A stretch of DNA of 64,000 bases from Gemmatimonas sp. (lineage in GTDB: Bacteria; Gemmatimonadota; Gemmatimonadetes; Gemmatimonadales; Gemmatimonadaceae). A program made the translations under genes and the position numbers. Below the pieces are notes generated by a model. The model was not told the origin of the DNA, ran no database searches, and saw nothing but the letters and a program-made list of their open reading frames with translations. Positions 10,789 to 18,466 of the stretch are shown in pieces (position 1 is the first letter of the stretch; the number at the start of each line of letters is the position of its first letter). The stretch is from NCBI GenBank assembly GCA_011390935.1, contig JAABRL010000004.1, positions 62,001 to 126,000 on the forward strand, read 5' to 3'.

Positions 10789-12081
10789 CTACGCCCGCCG
10801 CATCACCAGACTGGCGTTGATGCCGCCAAAGCCGAACGAGTTGCTGAGCACCACCTCGGGCTGGCCGTCGCGGCCGTGCTGCGGCACGTAGTCGAGATCG
10901 CACGCCGAGTCGGGACGCTCGAGGTTGAGCGTGGGGGGAATCCACCCGTGATGAATGGTAAGCGCGCTGATCGCCGCTTCGATGGCGCCTGACGCACCGA
11001 GGGCGTGGCCGTAGTAGCCTTTGGTACTCGACACCGGCATGCGGTACGCGTGATCGCCGAACACGCGCTTGATGGCGAGCGTCTCGGTGGGATCGTTGAG
11101 GGGCGTCGCGCTGCCGTGCGCATTCACATACTGCACGTCGGTGGGCGCGGCGTCGGCATCGGCGAGCGCGAGTGACATGCAGCGCGCGGCCTGTGCACCA
11201 TCGGGACGCGGTGCGGTCATGTGATGCGCATCGTTGGTGGTGCCATACCCTGCAAGCTCGGAGTAGATGCGTGCGCCACGCGCGACCGCATGCTCCCACG
11301 ATTCGAGCACCAGCACCGCGGCCCCTTCACCCATCACGAAGCCGTCGCGATCGGCATCGAAGGGTCGAGAGGCGCGTTCCGGCTCGTCGTTGCGCGTACT
11401 CATGGCGCGAATGAGCGCGAACGCACCGAAGCAGAGCGTGGCCAGGGGGGCTTCGGCGCCGCCGGCAAGCATCACGTCCACCTCGCCGTCGCGCACGCGC
11501 CGGAACGCCTCGCCAATCGCGATCGTCCCCGACGCGCAACTCATGGCATTCGTGGAGTTGGGTCCCGTGATGCCGAACTCGATCGCGATGTTGCAGCTGG
11601 ACGCGCCGCCGAAGACGGCGAGCGCCAACGTGGCATCGACCTCGCGCAGTCCACCGTGCTGAAAGCGCGCGGCCTGCTCTTCGGCGTATGCCACGCCGCC
11701 AAGTGCGGTGCCCATCATCGTGCCCGCGCGATTGCGATCGATGGTGTCGAGATCGAGATCGGCGTCGCGCAATGCCAGCATGGACGACACGACGCTCAAC
11801 GCCCCGAACCGGTCGAGGCGCCGCACGCGCCGTTCGTCGAGGTAGGTGAGCGGGTCGAAGTCGGGCACCGCGGCATTGCAGCGACTGCGAAAGATCGACG
11901 AATCGAAGCGCGAAATGGCAGTCACGGCGCTTCGCTCAGCGCGCAGTCCGTTCCACATCGCCTCGGCGCCGGTGCCGATCGGCGTGACGCAGCCGATACC
12001 GGTGATTGCGACGCGTCGTGGAGACGGGCGGTGGTGCATGACACCGTTGCCCATGCGCGTATCCGGCGTGGGAGCGGTCAT
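10789..12081 (-). CDS. beta-ketoacyl-ACP synthase II-like ketosynthase
   Basis: A 430-residue condensing enzyme of the FabF/KAS II superfamily. The catalytic triad is readable: Cys in NAMSCASGTIAIGEA, His in VNAHGSATPLNDPTET, and His in STKGYYGHALGASGAIEA. The N-terminal VAITGIGCVTPIG is standard. It is the last gene of a minus-strand operon, its start overlapping the SRPBCC gene stop (ATGA). No acyl carrier protein, malonyl transferase, ketoreductase or chain-length-factor gene lies beside it, which argues against the housekeeping fab cluster. It more likely belongs to a specialised pathway or uses the fatty-acid ACP. A second housekeeping fabF elsewhere in the genome would support this. Confidence 0.85.
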   Translation of the reverse strand: MTAPTPDTRMGNGVMHHRPSPRRVAITGIGCVTPIGTGAEAMWNGLRAERSAVTAISRFDSSIFRSRCNAAVPDFDPLTYLDERRVRRLDRFGALSVVSSMLALRDADLDLDTIDRNRAGTMMGTALGGVAYAEEQAARFQHGGLREVDATLALAVFGGASSCNIAIEFGITGPNSTNAMSCASGTIAIGEAFRRVRDGEVDVMLAGGAEAPLATLCFGAFALIRAMSTRNDEPERASRPFDADRDGFVMGEGAAVLVLESWEHAVARGARIYSELAGYGTTNDAHHMTAPRPDGAQAARCMSLALADADAAPTDVQYVNAHGSATPLNDPTETLAIKRVFGDHAYRMPVSSTKGYYGHALGASGAIEAAISALTIHHGWIPPTLNLERPDSACDLDYVPQHGRDGQPEVVLSNSFGFGGINASLVMRRA

Positions 12082-12692
12082 GCACCCGTCCCGGTCGTGC
12101 GCGACGGCGTGTGCACACGCGTCATGTCGGCGGCGGCCGCACCGCGTGCTGCCGGCAGATTGCCATCACCACGCTCGGCGACGCGCGCGAGTCCGGCCAG
12201 CGTGCGCGACGCGATGCCGTGCACGAACACCGGACCGATCACCGCCGTGGCGGCGAACGGCCCGATGAGCGGCCACCGCGGACCGTCCCACGTGTGCACG
12301 ATGCGCACCCGCGTGCCACCCTCCACCTCCGTGAACTCCCACGCCACGTCCATGCGTGTCGTGACGCCGCCCACGTGGCGAAAGCGGATGAGCGGCGTGT
12401 CGTGATCGACCGACATTTCCGACAGCCACCACGTGGGCCAGCCGACAGGACCGAACGGCCGATTGGCCGACATCTCCACGAGCCCCCCGCCATCACTCGC
12501 GCGCGCGCGAAACCGCACGAAGCGATAGTGCGGCAGATACACCGGCCAGTGCTCCACGAGTGCCGCGATTTCGAAGATGCGCGCCATGGGGGCGCGCACG
12601 ATCTGTTCATCGATCGTGACCAATCGACGCGCCATGGGCAGTGGCCCAAGCACGTAGGGAGCGCGCGTTGCGGGGGCAGGGGAGTCAGCCAT
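12078..12692 (-). CDS. SRPBCC (START-like) cyclase/lipid-binding protein
   Basis: A 204-residue protein whose core, residues ~20-165, has the pattern of polyketide cyclase/coenzyme-Q-binding (COQ10) proteins. It opens 'RRLVTIDEQIVRAPMARIFEIAALVEHWPVYLPHYR', has paired strands such as VRFRARASDGGGLVEM, and a long Trp-rich helix region (GWPTWWLSEM). Such domains bind hydrophobic ligands and either cyclise poly-keto chains or carry quinone precursors. The C-terminal segment (IGPFAATAVIGPVFVHGIASR) is the helix that closes the pocket. It sits between the methyltransferase and ketosynthase genes and overlaps the latter. The substrate is unknown. Confidence 0.75.
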   Translation of the reverse strand: MADSPAPATRAPYVLGPLPMARRLVTIDEQIVRAPMARIFEIAALVEHWPVYLPHYRFVRFRARASDGGGLVEMSANRPFGPVGWPTWWLSEMSVDHDTPLIRFRHVGGVTTRMDVAWEFTEVEGGTRVRIVHTWDGPRWPLIGPFAATAVIGPVFVHGIASRTLAGLARVAERGDGNLPAARGAAAADMTRVHTPSRTTGTGA

Positions 12693-12695
12693 GAT

Positions 12696-13400
12696 TCAGG
12701 TCGGCGTGCGGGACCAGCGCGCCGTAACGCGCCAGCCCAGTCGGTGTTGCACGGCCGGTCTCACGCCAACGGCGTGATGCACGGCGTGAGCAAGTTCCGG
12801 TGCGGTAAATCCGCGCAGGATGGAGAGCATGCCGTCGTGGCGGCTCACCGGATGGAACCCTAGAGGGAACGATGCGATCCACAGCAGTCCCACCGCAATC
12901 CAGCTGCGTCGCAAATCGCTGACAATCACGCCCGCACGCGCCACGCGGGTCAGCTCGCGAAGCAGGGGAACCGCCTCCTGCGTATCAAAGTGATGTAATA
13001 CCTGCGAGCAGGTGATCACATCGACGCTCTGATCTGCAAACGGCAGCATTCGTGCATCGCCACACACACACTGCTCTGCACCGGGCATCGCGGCCAGTGA
13101 GAGCGGGGGGGAGATCTCGAGCCCGATGGTGTGCAGTTGCAGGCCATGCCGCACGGCCAGCGCGCGCGCAGCTCGCGGAATGTCGCCAAGTCCCGTGCCG
13201 ACGTCGAGCAACACCAACGATGTCTCGCCCCGTGCGCGAGCGGCGAGAAAATATCCGGCCAGCTCCGCGAGTACCGCGCGTCGTCCCCCAAACAACAAAT
13301 TGGCGCGCGCCACATCCTGCAGCGAGCGCGTGGCGATGGCCGAGTCGAGCGACGGGTCGTCGAGGTACTCTGTGCCGCGCCGACGCGCCGGTGTGAACAT
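12696..13400 (-). CDS. class I SAM-dependent methyltransferase
   Basis: A 234-residue methyltransferase. Motif I is LLDVGTGLGDIPRAA, an acidic residue closes the second strand (TIGLEIS), and 'DQSVDVITCSQVLHHF' corresponds to motif IV. The N-terminus (RRRGTEYLDDPSLDSA, then 'RSLQDVARANLLFGGRRAV') resembles, from memory, small methyltransferases found next to type III polyketide synthase and FAD-oxidoreductase genes. The start abuts the flavin reductase stop and the stop lies 3 nt from the SRPBCC start. Acceptor unknown: probably an O- or C-methylation of the operon's product. Confidence 0.8.
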   Translation of the reverse strand: MFTPARRRGTEYLDDPSLDSAIATRSLQDVARANLLFGGRRAVLAELAGYFLAARARGETSLVLLDVGTGLGDIPRAARALAVRHGLQLHTIGLEISPPLSLAAMPGAEQCVCGDARMLPFADQSVDVITCSQVLHHFDTQEAVPLLRELTRVARAGVIVSDLRRSWIAVGLLWIASFPLGFHPVSRHDGMLSILRGFTAPELAHAVHHAVGVRPAVQHRLGWRVTARWSRTPT

Positions 13401-13895
13401 TCAGCGGCTCAATCGCGCGTAGGCACCGCGGCAATAGAGGAGCGGATCACCCTCAGCCAGCTGCACGTGCTCCACCGCGCCCACCACGATCGTGTGATCG
13501 CCGCCCTCATGCCGCGCCGTGATGCGACACTCGAGGGTGGTCAGCGTGTCGGGCAGCACGATCACCCCCGATTCGGTGCGCGTGTAGGGCACACCCACGA
13601 AGCGCCCCGCGCGCTCGCTGGCGAAGCGCCGCGAGTACTCCTCCTGCGCGTCACTCAGCACGTGCACTACAAAGTGCGACGAATCGCCAATGGCCGCGTG
13701 CCAGGACGCGGTCTGGTTGATGCAGACGAGCACGAGCGGTGGTGAGAGACTCAGCGACGAAAAGGCACTCACCGTCATGCCATAGTCGGTGCCGAGCGCA
13801 TCGCGCGACGTGACGACGGTGACGCCAGAGGCGAAACGACTGAGAGCCGCGCGGTACTCCGTCGCGGAAACGAGTGTGGATGATTCGGTGGTCAT
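13401..13895 (-). CDS. flavin reductase (FMN-binding split barrel)
   Basis: A 164-residue protein of the flavin reductase family that supplies reduced FMN or FAD to a monooxygenase. Typical features are 'YRAALSRFASGVTVVTSRD', the flavin-contacting 'YGMTVSAFSSLSLSPPLVLVCIN', and FVVHVLSDAQEEYSRRFAS. The ATG at 13895 overlaps the FAD-oxidoreductase stop (ATGA); the longer track ORF start is not used. No classical two-component oxygenase is present in the operon, so its electron acceptor may be the upstream FAD enzyme or an unlinked protein. Confidence 0.88.
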   Translation of the reverse strand: MTTESSTLVSATEYRAALSRFASGVTVVTSRDALGTDYGMTVSAFSSLSLSPPLVLVCINQTASWHAAIGDSSHFVVHVLSDAQEEYSRRFASERAGRFVGVPYTRTESGVIVLPDTLTTLECRITARHEGGDHTIVVGAVEHVQLAEGDPLLYCRGAYARLSR

Positions 13896-15130
13896 GAGCG
13901 AGCAGGGGGAACAAGCATGCGCCACAGTACGCCGGGGCGCAGGACTTCGCGCGCGGGCACGAAGTCACCGGTGACGCCGATGAGCAGGTCGGCAAGGTCG
14001 GTCCGTCGCGACAGCACGCGAGCGGCGTGATTCATGAGCGCAGGAAACGAGACGGCGAGTCCGATGAGCTTCTCCACGCGCCATTTGCCGGCGAACGTGC
14101 GCACCCGCTCACGATCGTAGGCGCGCAGCGCGTGCGCGGACGCTTTTGCCGTAGGTGCACGCAGCGCCTCGAGCACATACGGTGCGACCATTTCGCCGCC
14201 GCGCAGCGCCGCGTAAATCCCCTCGCCGGTGAACGGATCGAAGAAATCGGCCGCGTCGCCCACGAGCGCGGCGTCGGGCGCCCACGCGCGCGTGGCGTGT
14301 GAGGCGAACGGCCCCGTCGCGCGTACCGGCGACATCCGCTCGGCATGTTCGAAACGCGCCGCGAGGTGCGGATACCGCGCGAGCCAGTCGCGCACGTAGC
14401 CGTCCGCATTGCCGGCCGCCCCTTTCGCGAGTCGCGCCGGCACCACGAGGGCGACATTGGTGAGGCCGCCCCCCACATCGGCCAGGCCGAGATAGCCATC
14501 GCGCTGCACGTGCATCTCACCCCGCGCGCCAATGCCCGCCACGCCGCGCCAGTGCGCCACCAGCGCGAGGCGCCGAGGCCACCGTGAACGGCGCGCCACG
14601 CCAAGCGCACGCGCCACGCGGGACCGCAATCCATCGGCGCCGATGACGAGGTCCGCGTGCAGGTCATGTTCGACGCCATCGTGTCGAAGGCGAACAGCAT
14701 AGCCGCGCGGCTCCGCGTCGAGTGCCTCGAGCGTCACCCCTTCGTGCACCGTGGCGCCTGCGGCGCGAGCTCGATCGAGCAGCAGGCCGTCGAGGATTTC
14801 GCGTCGCAGGGCCAGGCCGCGGTCGCGAAAGCCGCGAAAGCCGTGCTCGGCCGCAAACGCCCCCTCGATTTCGAAGCCGTTGGGCGCCCGCACACGCATG
14901 CCGGTGAGCTGGGCGGCGCCCGCATCTTCCACCGCCTGCAGCGCGCCCATCGCGTGCAGCACCCGCGACGCTTCCGGGCTGAGGTACTCCGCGCACGGCT
15001 TGGAGCGCGGAAAGTGCGCCCGGTCAATGACCATCACGTCTACGCCGGCCTGCGCAAGAAACGTTGCCGAAGACGACCCCGCGGGGCCGCCTCCGACGAT
15101 CAGGACCTGCGTGCGCTGGGGGAGGGACAT
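13892..15130 (-). CDS. FAD-dependent oxidoreductase, geranylgeranyl reductase family
   Basis: A 412-residue flavoprotein starting at ATG 15130 (MSLPQRTQVLIVGGGPAGSS); the track ORF adds 31 unlikely residues. It shows the dinucleotide motif GGGPAGSS, the GGR-family 'DRAHFPRSKPCAEYLSPEA' (PxxKPC-type motif), and the second FAD motif 'DAALVGDAADFFDPFTGEGI'. The family reduces isoprenoid double bonds or hydroxylates aromatic or lipid substrates. The 102-nt upstream gap separates it from DUF92; downstream genes are coupled by overlaps. The pairing with DUF92, which includes plant phytyl-phosphate kinase, suggests isoprenoid chemistry, while the ketosynthase and cyclase suggest polyketide chemistry. 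I cannot decide between them. Confidence 0.82.
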   Translation of the reverse strand: MSLPQRTQVLIVGGGPAGSSSATFLAQAGVDVMVIDRAHFPRSKPCAEYLSPEASRVLHAMGALQAVEDAGAAQLTGMRVRAPNGFEIEGAFAAEHGFRGFRDRGLALRREILDGLLLDRARAAGATVHEGVTLEALDAEPRGYAVRLRHDGVEHDLHADLVIGADGLRSRVARALGVARRSRWPRRLALVAHWRGVAGIGARGEMHVQRDGYLGLADVGGGLTNVALVVPARLAKGAAGNADGYVRDWLARYPHLAARFEHAERMSPVRATGPFASHATRAWAPDAALVGDAADFFDPFTGEGIYAALRGGEMVAPYVLEALRAPTAKASAHALRAYDRERVRTFAGKWRVEKLIGLAVSFPALMNHAARVLSRRTDLADLLIGVTGDFVPAREVLRPGVLWRMLVPPARS

Positions 15131-15232
15131 GAAGGGCCGAATGAGAGCAATCGCTCGCGCATCCGAGTGCACGAACAGACAAGGAATAAGTGGGAGTTTC
15201 GCGCTCGGGTTCCCGCCCCGCAACCACGCCGT

Positions 15233-16033
15233 CTACCGAAGCAGCACCGCCGCAACAGCCGCGCCGACCGCCGTGGAGAGCAGGTTGACCAGATCGTTGT
15301 CGAGCCATGAGGCGCCCCCGATCTGTCGCGTCGGGTGGCCGCACTCGTGTTGGAGCTGCTCGGTGTCGGTGCCGCAGTGGTCGCACCGTCGCCGCTGCTG
15401 TGCGACGGCGCCGAGCAGGGTGTCCGCCGATGCGCCTGCTACCCCGCCAATGGCCACGGCGTGCCAGACACCCACCGGGACGACGCCATACAACACCGCT
15501 GCCCACGACCATATCAGCGCACCCGCCACCATGGCCATTGTCCCTGGGGCTGAGACGGCCCCCGACGTACCGGCCGGCACCCACCGCCATGTACGAAGGG
15601 ACCACGCTCGCGCACTCGCCCACGTGCCGCCCTCCGTCGCCCAGGTGTCGGCACCAGCCGCCGCCAGCGAGGCAGCCGCGGCAACGGACACCACCGTCAA
15701 TGGCGGACCAACGAGCGCCCATGTGAGCAGCGCGGCGAGCGCGAACAGCCCGCCGTTGGCCAACACCTGCAGCGCGTCACGCGTCCCACCCTTGGCCACG
15801 ATGCCGTGTACGTGCCGCGCCTTTCGTGCACGGCCCAGTCGCGAAAGTGCGGCCGTGACCACGAACCACGTGACAAGGTAGGCACCCCATCCGGGACCGG
15901 TGCTGAGTACGAGGGTACCGACGAGGACTGCGGCGACACCGCCGCTGCGACTGAGCGATCCCGCGCGCCAGGCAAGGAGCGCGATGCCGGCGGATGCGGC
16001 GACGGCGAGGGCGAGACCGTACAGACTCGGCAC
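15233..16033 (-). CDS. DUF92 family membrane protein (VTE6/TMEM19-like)
   Basis: A 266-residue polytopic protein with about six membrane segments from a GTG start. The DUF92 marks are visible: 'AGADTWATEGG', the 'APGTMAMVAGALI' segment, a Cys cluster CDHCGTDTEQLQHECGHPT, and 'GGASWLDNDLVNLLSTAVGA' at the end. In plants the DUF92 protein VTE6 is a phytyl-phosphate kinase; bacterial members are mostly uncharacterised. It follows the anti-sigma-like gene by 21 nt and precedes the geranylgeranyl-reductase-family gene. A polyprenyl-phosphate kinase role is a hypothesis from family and neighbour. Confidence 0.82.
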   Translation of the reverse strand: MPSLYGLALAVAASAGIALLAWRAGSLSRSGGVAAVLVGTLVLSTGPGWGAYLVTWFVVTAALSRLGRARKARHVHGIVAKGGTRDALQVLANGGLFALAALLTWALVGPPLTVVSVAAAASLAAAGADTWATEGGTWASARAWSLRTWRWVPAGTSGAVSAPGTMAMVAGALIWSWAAVLYGVVPVGVWHAVAIGGVAGASADTLLGAVAQQRRRCDHCGTDTEQLQHECGHPTRQIGGASWLDNDLVNLLSTAVGAAVAAVLLR

Positions 16034-16054
16034 GGGACGCCGCGCCGAGGTGGG

Positions 16055-16396
16055 TCAGGACCGATCGACGTGCGTGACGCGAGCGTCGGCGTCGCGAGCC
16101 TCGCTCGACACGCGCTGCTCCTGATCGGCAAACAGCTGCGTCACGCGAAGCTGCAGTCGGCGCGACGCCAACACCGGCACGTGCGCTCGCTGGATCGCCG
16201 CGATGAGATGCCGGAGACCCAACTCGGCGTGCTGGCAAGCCGAGCAACGACTCACGTGTGCGAGTACCTCGGCCGCTTCCTCGGGTGAGGCTTCACCATC
16301 GACAAAGGCGCTCAGGCAGGCGCGAACGTGCCGACACTCCGCCGACGTATCGTCGGAGGGCGCGCTGTTGGGTGAGCGGGACGCGATGGAGGGCAT
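16055..16396 (-). CDS. zinc-finger anti-sigma-factor-like protein (zf-HC2)
   Basis: A 113-residue protein from ATG 16396. Residues ~20-60 hold the HC2 zinc-finger pattern: a Cys, then HVRAC and HVSRCSACQ (H-x3-C and H-x3-C-x2-C). In ZAS-type anti-sigma factors this module binds an ECF sigma factor and may sense redox state. There is no transmembrane segment and no sigma-factor gene on either side, which is unusual. The gene is the first of the probable operon continuing into DUF92, so it may control or sense the pathway. The C-terminal 50 residues are helical and charged. Confidence 0.75.
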   Translation of the reverse strand: MPSIASRSPNSAPSDDTSAECRHVRACLSAFVDGEASPEEAAEVLAHVSRCSACQHAELGLRHLIAAIQRAHVPVLASRRLQLRVTQLFADQEQRVSSEARDADARVTHVDRS

Positions 16397-16594
16397 GACA
16401 GGTCCGGGGAGGGACGGGAGCTGGCAGTGGGAGCGCAACACACGCTGCGAGTTGGTGATATAGATCCGCCGTCGCATGCTGCCTACTTAACACAACGACT
16501 GGCGACGCGGGAGGTTCCAGTCCGGACCGATCAGGTGGACCGATATCCGCTGTTACGTGCCGAGTCGATGCGCTAGGTTGGGCGGGTGACGCAC

Positions 16595-17269
16595 ATGTAC
16601 CCGGATCTCTCACCTCGCCTGACACCCGCCGCCGGTGTCGCTCTGCTGCCGCTCGCCGGATCGCCGGTGGACGCGCTGGTCCCGCTGGCGTTGCTCGAAT
16701 CCGTACGCGCCCTGGATCTGCCGGCCGCCGACCTCGACACGGAGCTTGTGCACGAGTTGCGCAACAAGCGCTTCGGTCTCAGTGATACGGTGTACATGCA
16801 GATCAAACGGTACGGCGAAGCGGTGCGACGCCAGCAGCGTGTCCCGTTCGACGAAGTACTCGCGCTGTCACGCCTCATCGGGCGCCGCCCGGATGCCGAT
16901 CTCGTGTTTCGCGAAGCAGGCCGTCGCGTGGCGCGCGCTTCACTCGCCACCGTCTCGTCCACCACGCGTCGCGCCGGTCGTTCACTCCCGGGTCCGCTTG
17001 GCCGGCCGATTGCGCTCCGGAGTTTGCGCGCGATCTGCCGCCGGTATCTCGATGGTCGACTGGAGCGACAGGGCTCGACGTTGCTGCTCGAGGTGTTGTC
17101 GCCGGTGACCGCCGATGCGGCCCCCGATTGCGGTGGGTGTGGATTCCAGGAGGCGGCGCTGCGCGAACTCCTGCTCGGCCTTACCGGCGTTGACCACGCG
17201 ATTCAGGCGGTGGCCTGTCTCTCGCGTGGCGACCGTACCTGTCAGTGGCGCACCGACTGGCGTCGCTGA
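16595..17269 (+). CDS. V4R (4-vinyl reductase)-like domain protein
   Basis: A protein of about 224 residues (ATG 16595; GTG 16586 is an alternative), divergent from the anti-sigma-like gene. The C-terminal third has the V4R pattern: 'GCGFQEAALRELLLGLTGVD', then ACLSRGDRTCQWRTDWR, matching the family's final Cys-containing strands (x-C-x-A-x-G-D-x-x-C-x-F/W). An extra CGGC pair precedes it. The N-terminal half, with an 'VRALDLPAADLDTELVHELR' helix, is unrecognised. V4R domains bind small hydrophobic ligands or tetrapyrroles in regulators and in bacteriochlorophyll enzymes. Here it may be a sensor. The assignment is from pattern only. Confidence 0.55.
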   Translation: MYPDLSPRLTPAAGVALLPLAGSPVDALVPLALLESVRALDLPAADLDTELVHELRNKRFGLSDTVYMQIKRYGEAVRRQQRVPFDEVLALSRLIGRRPDADLVFREAGRRVARASLATVSSTTRRAGRSLPGPLGRPIALRSLRAICRRYLDGRLERQGSTLLLEVLSPVTADAAPDCGGCGFQEAALRELLLGLTGVDHAIQAVACLSRGDRTCQWRTDWRR

Positions 17270-17287
17270 CCTTCGCGAAGACTGCCC

Positions 17288-18466
17288 ATGCTCACGCCCG
17301 CGATGCTACCGTCGCTGCAGCAACGGATCGCCGATCTCGAACTGGACGGTTGGCTGCTTTACGACTTCCGCGGTACGAATGCGATTGCGTCCGGCCTGCT
17401 CGGTTTTGGAGGCCTGGTGTCGCGACGCGTCTTTGCCTGGATTCCGCGTGAGGGGACGCCAATCGGCGTGCAGCACGCCATCGAACCGGGACCGTGGGCG
17501 CGCTGGCCGCACGAGTGGCCGCGCGTCACGTATAGCGGATGGCGAGCGCTGGAAGCAGAGCTGGCGACGCTGGTGAACGGCAAGCGGGTGGCCATGGAGT
17601 ATTCGCCGGGCGATGCGATCCCGTATCTCGATCGCATTCCCGCCGGCGTGCTCGAGATGGTGCGCGCCGCCGGTGCCACGGTGGTCAGTTCGGGAGAGCT
17701 GGTGAGCGCGGTGTACGCCACGTGGACGCCCGCGAATCGCGCGTCGCATGAGCGGGCCGCCGAGGCGATTCGCCGGATTGCGCACGAAGCGTTTGCCATC
17801 GCCGGCGAGCGCGCACGCACGGCGTCACCCGCGGCCGAACATGAGCTGCAGCAGTTCATCCTCGACGCGTTTGCTCGCGCGGGACTCTCCACGGATCACG
17901 GGCCCGATGTGGCCGCCAGCGAAAATGCTGCCAACCCGCACTATGAACCGAGTGCCAGCGCACCGCGACTCGTGCGCGAGGGAGACGTGCTGTTGATCGA
18001 CCTGTGGGCGCGCGAAGCCGATGGCGTCTACGCCGACCAGACGTGGATGGCCTCGATCGGCGCGCCATCGCGTCGTGTGATCACGGTGTGGGAGGCGGTG
18101 CGCGATGCCCGCGATGCCGCGCTCTCACTGCTGCACGCGCGACTCGGCGCTGGGGAGCTCGTGCGCGGTGCCGAAGCCGACGATGCCGCGCGCGCCGTGA
18201 TCGAAGCGCGCGGCTTCGGGCCGTACTTCACGCATCGCACGGGTCACTCCATCGATTCGCGCGAGCTGCATGGCTCCGGACCGCAGATCGACAATCTCGA
18301 GTCGCGGGATGAGCGACTGCTCGTGTCCGGTGTCGGGTTTTCGATCGAACCGGGGATCTATCTGCCCGGAGAGCTCGGCGTGCGCAGTGAAGTGAACGCG
18401 CTCGTGACGGACGATGGGCTGCTGGTGACGCCTGGGGTGATCCAGCGCGACCTGCTCGTGCTGTAG
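17288..18466 (+). CDS. M24 family metallopeptidase (Xaa-Pro dipeptidase-like)
   Basis: A 392-residue protein with an N-terminal creatinase-type domain (GWLLYDFRGTNAIASGLLG) and a C-terminal pita-bread domain. The five metal ligands can be placed: two Asp in LLIDLWAREADGVYADQTW, His in HRTGHSIDSREL, and Glu in FSIEPGIYLPG and in VRSEVNALV. It would remove N-terminal residues next to proline in the cytoplasm; there is no signal peptide. It starts 18 nt after the V4R-like gene, and its TAG overlaps the GTG of the next gene by one base. Confidence 0.9.
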   Translation: MLTPAMLPSLQQRIADLELDGWLLYDFRGTNAIASGLLGFGGLVSRRVFAWIPREGTPIGVQHAIEPGPWARWPHEWPRVTYSGWRALEAELATLVNGKRVAMEYSPGDAIPYLDRIPAGVLEMVRAAGATVVSSGELVSAVYATWTPANRASHERAAEAIRRIAHEAFAIAGERARTASPAAEHELQQFILDAFARAGLSTDHGPDVAASENAANPHYEPSASAPRLVREGDVLLIDLWAREADGVYADQTWMASIGAPSRRVITVWEAVRDARDAALSLLHARLGAGELVRGAEADDAARAVIEARGFGPYFTHRTGHSIDSRELHGSGPQIDNLESRDERLLVSGVGFSIEPGIYLPGELGVRSEVNALVTDDGLLVTPGVIQRDLLVL

